From positions 186,001 through 250,000 of the forward strand of contig JAIVFJ010000006.1 in assembly GCA_025765615.1 (NCBI GenBank): 64,000 nt of DNA. Direction: 5' to 3'. This document shows, in pieces, positions 12,787 to 25,088 of the stretch. A program made the translations under genes and the position numbers. The stretch is from Zopfochytrium polystomum (Eukaryota; Chytridiomycota; Chytridiomycetes; Chytridiales; Chytridiaceae). Under the pieces are notes generated by a model, which worked only from the letters and a program-made list of their open reading frames with translations, was not told the origin of the DNA and searched no databases. Positions within the stretch are counted from its first letter, which is position 1, and each line of letters starts with the position of its first letter.

Positions 12787-13910
12787 TGGCGGAGGCGGAG
12801 ACAGAGTGACTTTAAAAGAAAAAAAAATAAAAAGCAAAAAAAAAAAAAAAATTCCGTCAGTTTTGTCTACCAACAGACAGAAAAAAACAATATTGGGGTC
12901 GTTTGAGAGGACGCTGTTCGCTCATCTCATTGTACGCGCTTGGGGACAGCCCAGTCCTATCGGCATTTGCACCTGGAGGTCGAAATGGGGAGCCAAGGAC
13001 CACAAACAAGCCCACCCACCGCCTTGGTCCCCAATGAGACGTCGTGGGCCATTGTTTTGTGTGGATCAAACGTACTGGATCTCAGGAAAGCAGTCCCCTG
13101 CCAGAACGGCGCAGAGATTTTGGGTCGCTGACTGAGTTGCACTTTACAACTGCGATCGTTGGTGGCCAGGTAGTAGTGCTGTTTGTGGTGACTTATGAGG
13201 CTTGCGGATCCGCGAGTTGGATGGTGCATGGAGTGCGGCGGCGAGGCTTGGAGCGACGCCATTTGGCGTCTGTGCCTCGTGTTGCTGCTGCTCACGAGCA
13301 GGACGTGGCCTTCACAGAGCTGACGGTCGGGTGGAAGTGGAGTGAGGCGATAAAGTCGAGGCTGGTGAGCAGTGACGTGCTTTGGACGCACGCCGCATTA
13401 CCGCTTTCGCTGTCAACTCCGCTGCTACTGATACCTGCGCCCAGCCTTCCCATATGTGACCGATATTCCTGACACGTACGGACAGTGGGATCATGAGTCT
13501 GTAGCGCGCACTGTTGCACTGCTCTTACACGGGAACAGGCAACTGCCTCTGTCACGTCTTCCTCCTCCTCCCACCCCGCCACTGCCCCATCCACGTGCTC
13601 CAGCTGCAGTAGACGCTGCACAATGCAGAGACCGACGTGGTGAGGGCCGGCTGTCGTTGCCGCGATCGACGACGACGAAGCGCACTCTTAACCTACAAGT
13701 AACGTTCAGCCGGTCAGGGTGTCGAAATTTGGCGCACCAATTATTAGTGGGGACTTTTTTTTCTTGATGGGTTACAACCCATCAAATTCTTTGTTGATAG
13801 GGCTTCGAAAGGAAAAGGAGGGGTACAAAATTTGAAATTTGAATATTTTTGATGCTGTACGAAAAAATTCATTCCCGGAGAAATGGAAAAATAAACAAAC
13901 GTCAAACCAG

Positions 13911-13943
<33 letters not shown>

Positions 13944-13972
13944 ACCTCGCCGCCCTCGCTCATACATCCTTT
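12787..13972. repeat. Intergenic: poly-A tract, short hairpin, CA microsatellite
   Basis: Contains an A-rich tract at 12818-12850, an 8-bp-arm hairpin near 13768-13785 (GATGGGTT facing AACCCATC), and a (CA)n microsatellite at 13912-13942. Open frames between 12940 and 13620 exist on both strands but show no recognisable domain, so none is called. Confidence 0.6.
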
Positions 13973-14844
13973 TCACATGGGCATGGCGCGAATCTCGGCC
14001 GCGCTCCAGTGCTTGCGCATGTTGTCGGCGCCGAGCAGCCGCACCTCCTCGTCCAAGTGCTGCAGCAGCACGTCGCCCCACGACTCCATCAGCGCGCGCA
14101 GCTCGCCCCAATCCAGCTCGCGCGTGCCGGCGTGGCACGCGTCCAGGTACGCCTCGAGCGCGTCCATGCCGCCGTGGATGCGGCGGTGCTGCAGCGTCAG
14201 GCGCGCGGCGGCGGCGGCTTCCGCGGAGTCGTCACCGCCGCCGCCGCTGCCCCCGTCGCCGTCGCCGCCTTCGCTTTCTCGCTCGTTGTTGTTGGCGGCG
14301 GCGGCGGCGATCTGCGCCTTTGTCGGCTTGCGGAACTCGGGCATGCGGGCGGCGAGGCGCGGGAACACGAGCGACTCTTCGATGTTGTGGTGCATGTGGA
14401 GGTGGCGGCAGAGGCGGAGGCCCTCGGCGGTGAACTGCTTCGCCGTCATGCCGCGCGGCCGGCGCCCGGTCGCGCAGGCGCTCGACAGCATCTCCCAGGT
14501 CTCGCGGAAGTGGCTGTGCTGGTTGAATGGTGTGTGTTTGTGTGTGTGTCGGGGGGAAGGGTCGGGAACAAGCGGGGCGTTGATGGAAGTGGGGTTGTGT
14601 GTGTGCGTGTGTGATCGCCCACAGCAACAACGAAATCGACAGGCAAAGCACAGCAACGGGCACTCACGAAACGATCCATCTCTTCGGCGAGGCGGTTGAA
14701 CTGGCGAAACTGGTCGCGCGACAGGGGAGGGAGATTCGGCTGCTGCTGAGCAGCACCACGAGGCCCGCTTCCACCGGTGGAAGTGGTTTGCGCGGAGGCG
14801 TCATCCTCCGGAGGTGCAGGCGCAGGCGCAGGTGGCGAGGCCAT
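13973..14844 (-). CDS. Hemerythrin-like HHE domain protein
   Basis: Two exons, 14844-14668 and 14518-13973 (intron 14519-14667, donor GTGAGT, phase 0), give 240 residues. The frame shows the four-helix HHE pattern: an N-terminal helix (SRDQFRQFNRLAEEMDRF), HLHMHHNIEESLVFPRL with the H..H..E cluster, then LQHRRIHGGMDALEAYL, and LLQHLDEEVRLL near the C-terminus. These His/Glu residues are those expected to hold a di-iron (or other metal) centre. A Gly/Asp/Ser insert of about 40 residues sits between helices 2 and 3. Fungal members are mostly small cytosolic proteins of uncertain role (oxygen or iron handling). The start is the first ATG. The intron contains a CA/TG-rich repeat. Confidence 0.85.
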
Positions 14845-15172
14845 GAGTGGGTCGTTATTGTGGGGCGATGTGAATATCCAACGATCAACGAACGATCAGC
14901 GAAGGTATCGGGGTAGGTGGCTCGGCTAAAATAGAAAAGTCGAACCCGCGGGGCGGATGACCTCATGTCTTTGTTGATTGTCAGAATGAAAAGGGCCGAC
15001 AACATGAAATTACGTACGGCCGTTACTGAACATGCATGTGCCGCGCGCTGCCAGCTAACTGGCAAACCTAGTTGGCAAACACTCAACCTCTTGCATCGCA
15101 CAATCACACTCAATCACTTGGTCGCTCACTCGCTCAAGTACGCACATTCTCCCTCACTCACTCACTCACTCA

Positions 15173-15242
<70 letters not shown>

Positions 15243-15857
15243 GAGTTCATTGCTTGCACTGTAATATATACTAGACTCGAATTTCTTCAGCCCCGCAGCT
15301 AGATTCTTTGTGTGGGCCACCGGAGAGACGAGAGAGCGAGAGAGTGTGCGATCGAGTGAGAGAGAGAGAGTGTGAGTGAGAGTGAGTGAGAGGGAGAGAG
15401 TGGAGAGTGAGAGTGAGAGAAGAGAGATGGAGAGAGAGAAGGGTTGGGATCGGCACGGTGGCTCGATGCAGAAGAGAAGGAGCCGTCAAAAAAATCAGTA
15501 AGTTTGAAGAAGTGCAAGCCCGACCGATCGACCGACCGCAAGGGGGAAAGCAGACAGACCGCTCTATCTCTCTCTCACTCTCTCTCTCTCACTCTCTCTC
15601 TCACTCTGTCTCTCTCTCTCTCCCTCTCTCTCTCTCTCTGTCGTTCTCTCTTGTGTGTGGGTGCCCAGCGGCCCGCCGACGCCAAGACGGCGCACCAATG
15701 AGGCGGTGGAAGCAAACAGCCAGCCCTCGCGCGGAGAAATGGCAACAAACGGAAGAATGAAACGGAAAGAGAAACACAGACACACTGCGCTGCGTGTGTG
15801 TGTTTGCGCGAGACAGTCGGTCGGGGTGTGAGAGGGAGAGCAAGAGAGACAGCGCGC

Positions 15858-15888
<31 letters not shown>

Positions 15889-15889
15889 T

Positions 15890-15935
<46 letters not shown>

Positions 15936-16029
15936 CGAATATCTTCCAAACAACAAAGCCTCAATGAACAATTCCCCCCAAATTAACTCGGCCGGACTGC
16001 GGCCACACAACACTCACTGCTCACCCACA
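14845..16029. repeat. Intergenic region with long TC/GA microsatellites
   Basis: Four simple-sequence blocks: (TC)n at 15177-15240, GA-rich at about 15325-15432, TC-rich at about 15565-15650, and (GA)n at about 15858-15931. Opposed TC and GA tracts could fold back on each other. Ser/Leu and Arg/Glu repeat frames here are translation products of these tracts, not genes. The region holds the promoters of the divergent hemerythrin-like and Frizzled-like genes. Confidence 0.8.
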
Positions 16030-16813
16030 ATGCGACGGCGAATATCCCCCGCCACAGTCATCTACTTCCTCGTCTCCACCCTACTACTTCCGCTTCTCGT
16101 CTTGCCCCTTCGACGCATCCTCGCATCACCCTACCCGGAGCAAGGATCTTTATGCACGCAAGGTCTGCGGTACAACGGAACCGTTTGCCCAGCCACCATT
16201 GTCGACTACGACACTGCCGTTCCCCCAGCGGACCAGGCCACCGTCGAGACAGCAATATCCTCGTTCATCTCTCTTCTGGCGGTCATCAAGAACACGGATT
16301 CGAACTGCTACTCGGCGCTCGTGGCGCTCCTGTGCGCAGATGCGTACCCAAATTGCTTGAATGGTGAGGCCTGCTCAGAAACTTGAACGACGTGCCCCAC
16401 CCCTCCCTTCCCGTGATCGGCTTCGCTCCGCATTGCTCACAACCGCAACGGCACCCACTCCCCACTTTCTTTCCCCACCCGCCAGGCGTCACGACACTGC
16501 CATGCAAGTCGGCGTGCACGTCGGCGGTTTCGGTGTGCACGGCGACGTTTACGTCTCTGCACCTTCTCGACCAGCTGAACACGGCCACCAGCAACTGCAC
16601 GATACTGTCGACGGCCAACCCGCAGACGTACCCGACCACGGCGTGCTTCGTCCCACCAGCAATCACGGCGGCGTCGACGAACCAATCCGCCGGGAACGGC
16701 GGAGGCGGCGGAAGCGGCGGAGGCAACCTTACCAGTTGAGTTGATCTCTCTGTCTCACCCCTGTCTCTCTCTGTCTCTCTCTGTCTCTCCCTCTCTCGCT
16801 CTCTCTGTCTCTC

Positions 16814-16859
<46 letters not shown>

Positions 16860-19644
16860 TCCTCCTCCTCTCTCTCGTTTTCTCCTCGGACGAACGTCGT
16901 TGGCGCAGCTCAAACTGAAAAAACAGCGGAATTTCTTGTCTTTGCCCCCGGTTGTCCCCCGATCGTCTTCGTCTTGTCTCTTCTTCCCTCCGCTGCTTCT
17001 GCTGACATGTCTGTCTGCCGCATGCTCCGATCCGATATGGACATCCGCCACCGATCCATCAATCGCATGCGCATCAAAAACAACGGGAAAAAAAAAAACA
17101 ACAAAAAAAAAACAACAAAAAAACAAAAAAACAAAACCCGCTAAATGCAGCCCTGCCGACAAGTTGCCCCGCCTTCTTCAAGCCGGCGCCCTCGCTCGCC
17201 GCGATCCAGCCGGGCACCGGCCTGCCCAACTGCGACGCGACGACCGGCTGCTGCGTGCCGTGCCCGTTCGCCAGCTACTTCTACCGCACCGGCGACTTTG
17301 ACCGCATCGTCATGTCCACAATGGTCCTCAGCCTGTTCTCGGCCCTGCTCGCCGCCTACGTACTGCTGTCGTGGGCCCTGCTGCCCGGCCGCCGCGAGCA
17401 CCCGGGCGACATTGTCATGCACTTTAGCGCCGCCCTGCTGCTGTGGCTGGCCACCGAGGGCTTCCTCGCCGGGAACCCAAAGCGCGTGCAGTGCGCCGAC
17501 GAAGTCACCATGGCCACCAACAGGAACAACATCTACTGTGGCATCAACGGCGCAATGATCGTGTTCTTTTCGTACGCCGCCGTCATGTGGGCTGCGTACA
17601 TGGTAAATTGAGGGGATTGAGTCAGGGGGGCGAACCAAGACCCGACACGCAGCTAAGTACGAAAAACCAACTCCTCCCCGAAAAAAAAAAAAAAAAACCA
17701 AAACCCAGGTGTTCAACGTCCACCTCACCATCGTCTGGCGCTCCGACTTCCTAAGGCGGTACAAGTCCATTGGGGTTATCCTCTGCTGGGGCTTCCCCGC
17801 GATCGCGACGGCTGTGACATTTGCCGTGACGGTGGTGGACGCGTCGATGGCCGTCGACTGCTTCATCTCGCCGGACCGCGCCAACGCGTTGTACTACGGC
17901 GTGCAAGGGGTGTTCACGGCCCCGTCGTTTTTTGCGACGATCGGCACCGTGGCGTACATTGTGATCATGGCGAACAAGTCGTGGGGCAGCGGCGTCGGTG
18001 GCGTCGTTGGCGGCGGCGGCGGAGGCGGAGGTAGCATGGACGCCGGGGCGAGCGTCGACGGCAGCGGCAGCGGCGCCGACACGTTCCGGCCGATCCGCAC
18101 GCGCCGGCAGTTTGCGCAGGTCGTGCGGACCAACTGGCGCGCGCTGGCGTTCGGGCTGGTGTTTGTCGTCACGTACCTGACCAACGGTGAGTGCATTGAC
18201 TCGAAGCGCCGTAAATTTTTGGTTTCACTCAACACAAACTCTTCTTGCTAACGGGCAAACCAAAGTTATCTTCTTCAACCTCTTCGTAATCCCCCTCGCA
18301 AAAACCGACCCGGGCGCGGTGTGGATCCAAACGTGGAAGCTCTGCATCATCCAGACGTACGCGTCCACCAACGGGTCGGCGACGGCGACGCAAGACGCGT
18401 GCGCTTCGGCGATCGCGTCGAACCTGCCGCCGCTGTCGGCGCTGCTGACCGCGGCCGTGACCATCAGCACGATCGGGGTGTGGGCGTTCCTGATCTTTGG
18501 CATGAACCTGCAGGTGCTGCGGGACTGGCGCGAGGCGTGCTGCGGCGGCGGGCTGCTGCGTCGCGTGAGCAGCAAGCGCGCGCAGCTGGCGCAGCAGCGG
18601 TTGCAGCAGCAGCAGCAGCAGCAGCCGCCGCCGCCGCTGCCGCGCGGCCGGAGGGCTGGTAGCGGAAGTGGCGGTGGCGCCGTGGATTACGCGGGTGGCG
18701 CGTCATCGTCGGCGCGCGACAGCCGGTCGGACAGCGCGGCGAGCGTTGTTGCGTACGCGGTGGCGCCGGGGGTCGCGGCACTGCGGGCGGGGCACTACGG
18801 CGGCGGTGGCAGCGCGGGCAGCTACAGTTCGAGCGGGTACAGCGGCGGCAGCAGCAGCGGCGGCGGCGGCGGCGTGGGCGGCGGTTACCCGGACGCCAGC
18901 AAGGGCGGCGATCTCGCGGCGGCTTGGACGACGTACCGGTTTGGCGCGACGACACCCTTGTCGGAGGGCGGCGGCAGCGGTGGGCGGATGCGCGGGTCGT
19001 CGTTTGGCAGCGAGAGCGGAACGGGGGGCGCCGCGGCGGGGGGTCTGATTGCGACGCGGCGGCCGTCGGGCGGCGAGCTTGCGGCGGCAGGGTACGTGGC
19101 GGAGCGGTGGGGCGGCGGCGGTTCGTTCCCGGGCGCCGGCGTTGGCGGCGGCGAGGTGCTTGGGTCGCGGCACGCCGAGGGCGGCGGCGGCAGTGCAGCG
19201 TGGGCCAGCAGCTTGCCGCGTGCGGGGGGCGTGGCGGCGTGGGCGTCCGCGTCGGGGTCCGTGAGCAGCGGGTCGCGGCCGCCGTCGATGCATGCGCCAC
19301 CAACGGGAGCGCGCGGGGGGTCGCACCGCGCGAACGGCAGCGGTGGCTGGGACGCCGGCGGCGACCTCGCGGGGGCGTGGCCGGCGTCCGCGTCGTCGCC
19401 GCCGCGGCGCGCCGGCTACCTCGACTACGAGCAGGCGGCGGCCGCAGGGGCGCAGCCGCAGTCGTACCCGCCAAGCCCGCAGCTCCTCGCGCATTCGTGG
19501 CAGTCGCCTCTGCAGTATCAGACCGGCATGGTCGAGCCCCAGCAACAGCAGCAGCAGCAGGCCTACTCTCAACAGTTCGTGCTCCCCTATGCGCGGGATC
19601 CGTCGTCGCAACCGTATCGGAATGCGTACGGGCACCGGCCGTGA
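16030..19644 (+). CDS. Frizzled/Smoothened-like seven-transmembrane receptor
   Basis: Exons 16030-16363, 16486-16734, 17151-17602, 17709-18186, 18266-19644 give 963 residues with consistent phases. The ATG at 16030 is preferred over 15964 because a signal peptide follows directly (VIYFLVSTLLLPLLVLPL). The mature N-terminus (about 40-195) has ten cysteines, the number in a Frizzled CRD. Seven hydrophobic segments follow, beginning near VMSTMVLSLFSALLAAY (about 248), and ending with TISTIGVWAFLIFGMNL. A tail of about 400 residues rich in Gly/Ser/Ala/Gln follows. The KTxxxW Dishevelled-binding motif of animal Frizzleds is not evident after TM7, where LQVLRDW occurs. The closest class by layout is the Frizzled-like receptors of amoebae and zoosporic fungi. 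The second intron (416 nt, TC tract plus poly-A, donor GTTGAG) is the weakest junction. Confidence 0.82.
16742..16858 (+). repeat. TC microsatellite inside intron 2 of the Frizzled-like gene
   Basis: CT/TC-rich simple sequence about 115 bp long lies in the 16735-17150 intron. A poly-A/CAAA tract (about 17085-17138) follows, then a CTAAAT branch-like motif just before the acceptor CAG at 17148-17150. Confidence 0.75.
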
Positions 19645-20356
19645 GAGTCTCCGCTCTTTCTGATCTATGATTTCTGGTTTCCCTTCGTTGCGTTTTCTAC
19701 CCAGACGGGATAGACAAGGGCAGCCGGGCCCAGCGGGCGAGGGGGAGGCGGGCCGCTCGCGCCGGCTGTCTTCTTCTTCTTCTAGACCGCCAACCGAGGG
19801 GCGAAAAGTAGTAAGCAGTATGGGCCCTTCATCCCCTTCCACTTTTTGCATGTGCAAACATTTTTTTTCTTAGTTCATCTCACGCTTTGCGCATCGTCAC
19901 CATTTTTTCCTTCACATTGCACTCGACCCCCAACTCTGTTCACTCGTGTTATTTTTTTTTGTTTTCCCCCCAGCAATGTAGCATCTAGATCTATTTTTTT
20001 TCCAGCCCTTCGATTACTGCTTTGTGCTTTTTTCCCCTTTTTGACTCGTGTCTATCCACGGATGTGAATCCACAGACTCTGAAGCCCGTCCTCTCTTCCG
20101 AAAATACCTCTTCGTCCTTCTGCTTTCCTCACCCAAACCCACACACACGCACTCGATTCCAAAGACCACGATTCAAATTAAACGAACGCAGCGATATTTG
20201 CCCTCCCCACTCACGAAAACGTCATATAAAGTTTCCGCATATTTACGCGTTTTGCAAAGAGGAATTGAATGGGAACTGATACAACAACAGCTGATGAGGT
20301 AACAAAGTAAACAAACATTGCCTGATGAACCCACAAACACGCACACGACAAACGAT
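19645..20356. other. Convergent intergenic spacer
   Basis: Lies between the Frizzled-like gene (+) and the RING/ubiquitin gene (-). T-rich runs occur at about 19860-20040. No gene or structured repeat was seen; both 3' ends must lie here. Confidence 0.5.
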
Positions 20357-22289
20357 TCAGCGGAAGATGAGACGCACCACCGTCGGGTCCTCCGCGTCGG
20401 TGGTGTACGCCTCCTTGCCAACGTCAGCAAGCGAGAGGTGGGCGCCCAAGAAACGGACTTGTTCGGTCTGGACCTCCGCGCGGCACAGGTGGCATTGGAG
20501 GGGGTGAGACTTGGTCGCGACTGCCGCAAACGCGGCCGCCGCCTTCGTAGCGTTCGTCGCGGCTTGTCGGAAGCAGTCACTGCAGGCCTGTTTTTCCCAT
20601 GGTGTCAGAAGGTATTCAAAAAAGAAAGGGGGAAAAAAAAACCTCTGCCCTACCCGATGTCCACACGGACTAAACTCCACATTGCACTCGGCAGTCATGC
20701 AGATGCAACAAACGTCGGTGCCGAGGCCAATGTCCGTTCCGTCCTTCGCCGCACACACGGCGATGGACTTGACCGCCGCAACCAGGCTGTCGACGGCGGC
20801 GGGGGTGACGGCGTCCTGATCCTGGTCAAACAGGGCGTACCACGGGAATCCGTACTGGACGTACAGCTCGTGCGAGACGACGGGGGGCGGGGCGGGGCGG
20901 CCCGTGTAGACGGGCCAGAGGACCGTGTTGAGCACCTTTACACGGCGGCGCTGCGCGCGGGCCAGGCAGTACTGCGACAGCGGCGTGGGGTCCGCGTAGA
21001 CCTTTTGCATCTTTCCGCCGGCGGCAAAGTCCATGTCGTGGGCGTCTTCGAAGGAGCGTCCGCCGCGCAGACTGAGCACGAGGTGGATGAGGCCCTCCGG
21101 CTCCACGCCGTAGTCGGCGAGGGTGCGCCAGTCCTCGAGCTGCCTGCGGGCGTAAATGAGGCGTTGCTGGTCCGGCGGGATGCCCTCTCTGTCCTGAATC
21201 ATCGCCTTCATCTCCTCGACCGTGACGTCGCTCGTCTCCAGGTCAAACTCCAGCGTCCTGCCGGTGAGCGTCTTTACGCGGACGAGGCCAAACCAGCTTC
21301 CGTCAAACTCAAACTCGACCTTGGCCGCGTCCAGACCCAGCTCCGCGAGTGTGACCTTGGCCTCGCGGAGGGCGGGTCCGAAAAACACGACGGCGTCGCC
21401 CTCGACGAGGCCTGCTTCGCGCGGGGTCGTGCTGGTCGGCACGATGCGCCGCAAGCGCGGGATCCACACGGTGCATTCCGTTTCTCGGAGCGGGAACACG
21501 TCGATGCGCAGGCCGCCCTCGACCTTTGGAATCTTGCCCTGCTCCTTGAGCTGGCGCTCAATGGTCGCGGGGTTGTCCAGAGGCATGGCGACAAACTGGC
21601 GCACAACGTCCTCCTCTTTTTCGTTGCCACGGGGGACGACAACCCCGTCGAGCCACGGCTGGTGGGGGCACGCGACATAGTTCTGCGCCCCTCCCTGGCG
21701 CAGCGGGGCCTCCTCGGGACCGTCCTCATCCATAGCGTCGTCGTCGCGGTCGTCGTCGTCGTCGTCGTCATGGTTGCTGCCGGCGGCATCATCCTTCCAA
21801 TATCGGCCGTCCACAGCATTGACGGCGCCGACGCCTATCTTGACGGCAAACGCCGATCGAGCTCTGCAGCCGAACAGCATCCACATGGCCTCGGCCTGGT
21901 ACATGGGGAGTGCGACGGAGCCGTCGTCCAGCTGGGCGAGGGGGAAGGTTCCGAGGCCCGGCGGGAGGGAGCGGGCCTTGTCGTCGTCGGGGACGCGGAT
22001 GGTGCGCTGGAAGCTCAGGTTGAAGGCGCCGTCGAAAAAGGAGAGCTTGCTGCCGTAGTCGCCGCCTTGCACGGCTGGCGGAGTGGAGCGGTCTTGTGCG
22101 ACGAGGATGGTGTCGTTGTAAATGTCGAGGAACGAACGGTCCAGCTGGTCCGCAGCGAGGCGCGGGAGGGGGCGCGCGCGGGGGCGTGCAAAGTGGAGGC
22201 CGTTGACGGGCGTGTCATCAATGACCAGGAGGAGTTTCGGCGGGGCGGTGCGGTGAGAATTTTTCTTTCTGTTATCAATATTGGCGCTC

Positions 22290-22323
<34 letters not shown>

Positions 22324-22510
22324 CTGTGGGCTCTTCTTCTTCTTCTTCTGCGGTGGTAGCATCGACTTTGATGGCATGGATGGCGGTGCGCTGGACCTTT
22401 GCGAACCAGTCCGGGTCGGTGGTCGGGACTGTGAACTGCCACTCGCTTCCTGTGGCAGTGTTCTTGACGTTGACTCCGACGCGAGGCCCGGCGGCGGAGG
22501 CGGCGGGCAT
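20357..22510 (-). CDS. RING-finger protein with an embedded ubiquitin domain
   Basis: Exons 22510-20654 and 20587-20357 (intron 20588-20653) give 695 residues; removing the intron completes the RING. Layout: Asn-repeat N-terminal region with an acidic run; a middle region (about 200-345) with [16 protein letters not shown] and [10 protein letters not shown], a domain I have seen beside ubiquitin in fungal and amoebal proteins; a ubiquitin domain (about 408-483) with [31 protein letters not shown] and LSLRGG; and a C3HC4 RING (about 598-665): CCIC, CGHRACSDC, CHLC. The diglycine is internal, followed by RSFEDAHDM. The positions of ubiquitin K11, K29, K33, K48 and K63 are not lysine, while K6 and K27 are kept. 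Probably an E3 ubiquitin ligase; substrate and role of the middle region are unknown. Confidence 0.85.
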
Positions 22511-22983
22511 CTCTTTTCCTTTTTATTTTTTTTTATTTTTTTATTTTTTTATTTTTTTATTTTTTTTATTTCCAATTTTTATTTTTCCTGCAAGGCTTGA
22601 GCAAAGCCTGTGGCACAGTCGCTGGCCGCGACGGATACCGTCCTTCACTTTGCCTTCTAAACGACATTGCAGGGGCAACGCGCGGCTGCTCGTTCAAGCA
22701 AAAAAGAGCACACTTTCAAAGCAGACGGACTGCGTAGTCTTGTTGTTGTCGTTGTCGTTGTCGTTGTTGTTGTTGTTTGTTATTGATGTAAAGAAAAAGA
22801 TATGGAGAACATAAAAGGGCGGGAGGGCCAATGTGTATGTGTGTGCGTGTGTGCATGCCCTCGCGAGGACAGAGAAGAGAAATAGAAAAAGAAAGGCAGA
22901 AGAACAAGAAGAAGGCGAAGGGAGCACGCCCAATCTGCTTTTTTTACCCAATCACCATCAAAGATCAAACCCCTCCCCTCTAT
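22511..22983. repeat. Low-complexity spacer
   Basis: Runs of TTTTTAT units (about 22517-22572) and (TTG)n near 22738-22778, then a TG-rich stretch. No gene is seen. It holds the promoter of the RING/ubiquitin gene and the 3' end of the secreted-protein gene, both on the minus strand. Confidence 0.6.
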
Positions 22984-23622
22984 TCACATCTGCTTCTTTG
23001 TGCAGATGAAGGGCTTGGGCTCGTCCCCAATTAGGTCAACGTAAACGCCGTACTTTGAGGGATCGTCCCAGCGCTTCATCATGAAGATCGGGTAGTAGTT
23101 GTACGTGTCGCCGTTCCACGATGAAATCCTGCAGTTTTACGAACGATAGCGAGTGAGCGATGGTGTGCGTGTGCGTTCGCGTGTGTTTGTGTTGGTGCCC
23201 GCGAGAACATTGAAACAGAGAGAAAGAAAACCAGAAACGCAGTTTCCTCACCAAGCCTTCATGGAGCTCGGCGCGCACGAATTGACGAGGGCGGCGAACT
23301 CGTCCGCGTTGGCGGTCGTCTCGTCGCCGAGGGTAGCAAAGCCGTTGCCGGCGATGGCGGAGCAGAACTGGACAGCGTCCTTGTAGGCGACGAGCTTGGG
23401 CTTGCCGTCGTCGCCCGTCGGCATCACGTACGTGCCGCTGCTGCTGACGCACTGGGAGGGCCACGACGACGACGTCACGGGCGACGCGTTCGTGCGCCCA
23501 AAGGCGGCGCGGGCGGCCACAGGGGCAGGCTCGTCAACCCATTTCCAGGCGGGCGCAGGGCTGGGGGCGGCGAGCGCTTGAGAGGCGACGAGGAGCGAAG
23601 CGAGGACGGCGGCGGCGAGCAT
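22984..23622 (-). CDS. Small secreted protein, C-type-lectin-like
   Basis: Exons 23622-23252 and 23128-22984 give 171 residues. The ATG at 23622 starts a clear signal peptide (MLAAAVLASLLVASQALA). The mature protein has four cysteines: SQCVSSSG, QFCSAIAG, NSCAPSS and FICTKK. The second exon reads SSWNGDTYNYYPIFMM and ends FICTKKQM. A late W-N-G-D followed by a terminal F-I-C is reminiscent of the end of C-type-lectin-like folds, but the full pattern is not certain. Predicted extracellular. The 123-nt intron carries a CA/TG-rich repeat. A TATA box lies upstream. Confidence 0.7.
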
Positions 23623-23733
23623 TTGATTGATTTGGGATTGGGTGCTTGGGTGTGTGAGGGAGTGTGTGAGTATGTGGGAAAGACTTGCGAGTGTCGGTTT
23701 GGGTGTGGGTTGTGATGGTGGGGCCGTTGTGGG

Positions 23734-23741
23734 TATTTATA
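23734..23741 (-). promoter_or_regulatory. TATA box of the small secreted-protein gene
   Basis: TATAAATA on the minus strand, about 115 bp before the ATG at 23622, in otherwise GC-rich DNA. Position and context fit a core promoter. Confidence 0.5.
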
Positions 23742-24660
23742 TGGTCCCGGCCCCGCTTTGTCTGTGCCGCCCTCTGGTCTGTCAGAGTGCCTGTCGCCCT
23801 CTGTCTGTCTGTCTATCTCTCTCTCTCTCTCCCTCTCTCCTGTGCTGTGCTGCTGCTGCTGCTGCTTGCTTCCTTCCTTCCTTTCTTGGGCACGAATTTC
23901 CTTCAGCAGCAGCCAGCACACGCAAAACAAAGCAGGAGGGAAGGGGGCGCAGTGAATGAATGAATCAAATCAATCCGTCTTTCCATCACGATGACGGCCC
24001 CCCCCGCGCGGGGAGAGGGGGCGGTGCGCGGTCCAGGGCCGGCTGTCTTTGCGTCTTTGCACGTCAAACAAAAAAAGGGGGGAAAAAAAGAAAAAGAAAA
24101 AGTATTTACAAAACCGGTGGCGTTCGTCGGGTGCCGCCCACACAGCCAGACGCGAAGGAAGGCACAGCCACGTTTGTCACGGGGTGGCCGCCAGGGTTTG
24201 GTGGCTGAGACAGAGACAGAGAGGCAGAGAGACAGAGAGAGACCATCCCGGAGTAGGTTGGAAATTCGCTGATTTCATCCTATATTTTACTGTTTTTGTT
24301 ACCCCGAAATCTGCTTTCAAAGAATGAAAATGGCTGCAGTTCTGTTAGCAAGCACAATTAAAAAAAAACCAAATACACTCCCAGCCATGTCAATTTGCCA
24401 GTGCTCATATTTGATTCATATCAAATATTTGGTCTTGAAATGAGAGGAGCGCAGGATGGCAGTGGGAAGAGCTGCACGACGGGAGGCATTGACCTTGTCA
24501 CTAATGACGTGAGAGGCCATTCTTTTTTCAATGCCCTTAGTGCTCTTACCATGTCCCGTTGTGTGTCAACTAATTGGATTTTGTCCTTTGTTGTCTGTCT
24601 TTCTTTGACCCTGTCCGCTGTGGTTATCACTCTTATTTCTCCAAAAAAAAAAACAAGAAA
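23742..24660. other. Intergenic, simple-sequence rich
   Basis: Contains CT-rich and CTG-rich short repeats (about 23800-23870) and a GAGACA-like repeat near 24207-24241. Small open frames are present but resemble nothing known; no gene called. Confidence 0.5.
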
Positions 24661-25088
24661 AAAACAGACACATTATTAGCAGGACTTCCTGCACCCCTTA
24701 GTCAGCTATGTTGACTAGCCCGGTGTCTAGTACACCACCTCGAACACCACCACCCTCCTTCGATTCGCAACTTGGAACATCTGCTGTGCCTTCTCCACAT
24801 GTGAGGACAACAGGCTGTTGAGCCTGTGACCTCAAATAAATTAAGTGTATACCTACTTTTTAACCGGTAATTGTGAGGATTACCACCCCATCTCGACCAG
24901 AGTTTTGCTTGCAAAACGTGACTAGGCTTGGATTCCTACTCTGTTATTATTTATTGAGTTTCCATACAGCCTCCGACTGGCTCCGTCTGTCTGCTTCTGA
25001 GCTCTGCTTATTATTAATTTTATTATTATTTATTATTGGTGATGTTGCAGACAGAAAGACTCAGTCTTGATTCTAATTGCTGCTACAA

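Noticed and set aside
13044..13472. 142-codon plus-strand frame between SRPBCC and hemerythrin-like genes
   Set aside because: No domain, no splice context, and an equally long antisense frame; composition not distinctive.
15386..16013. Ser/Leu- and Arg/Glu-repeat proteins
   Set aside because: Direct translations of TC/GA microsatellites.
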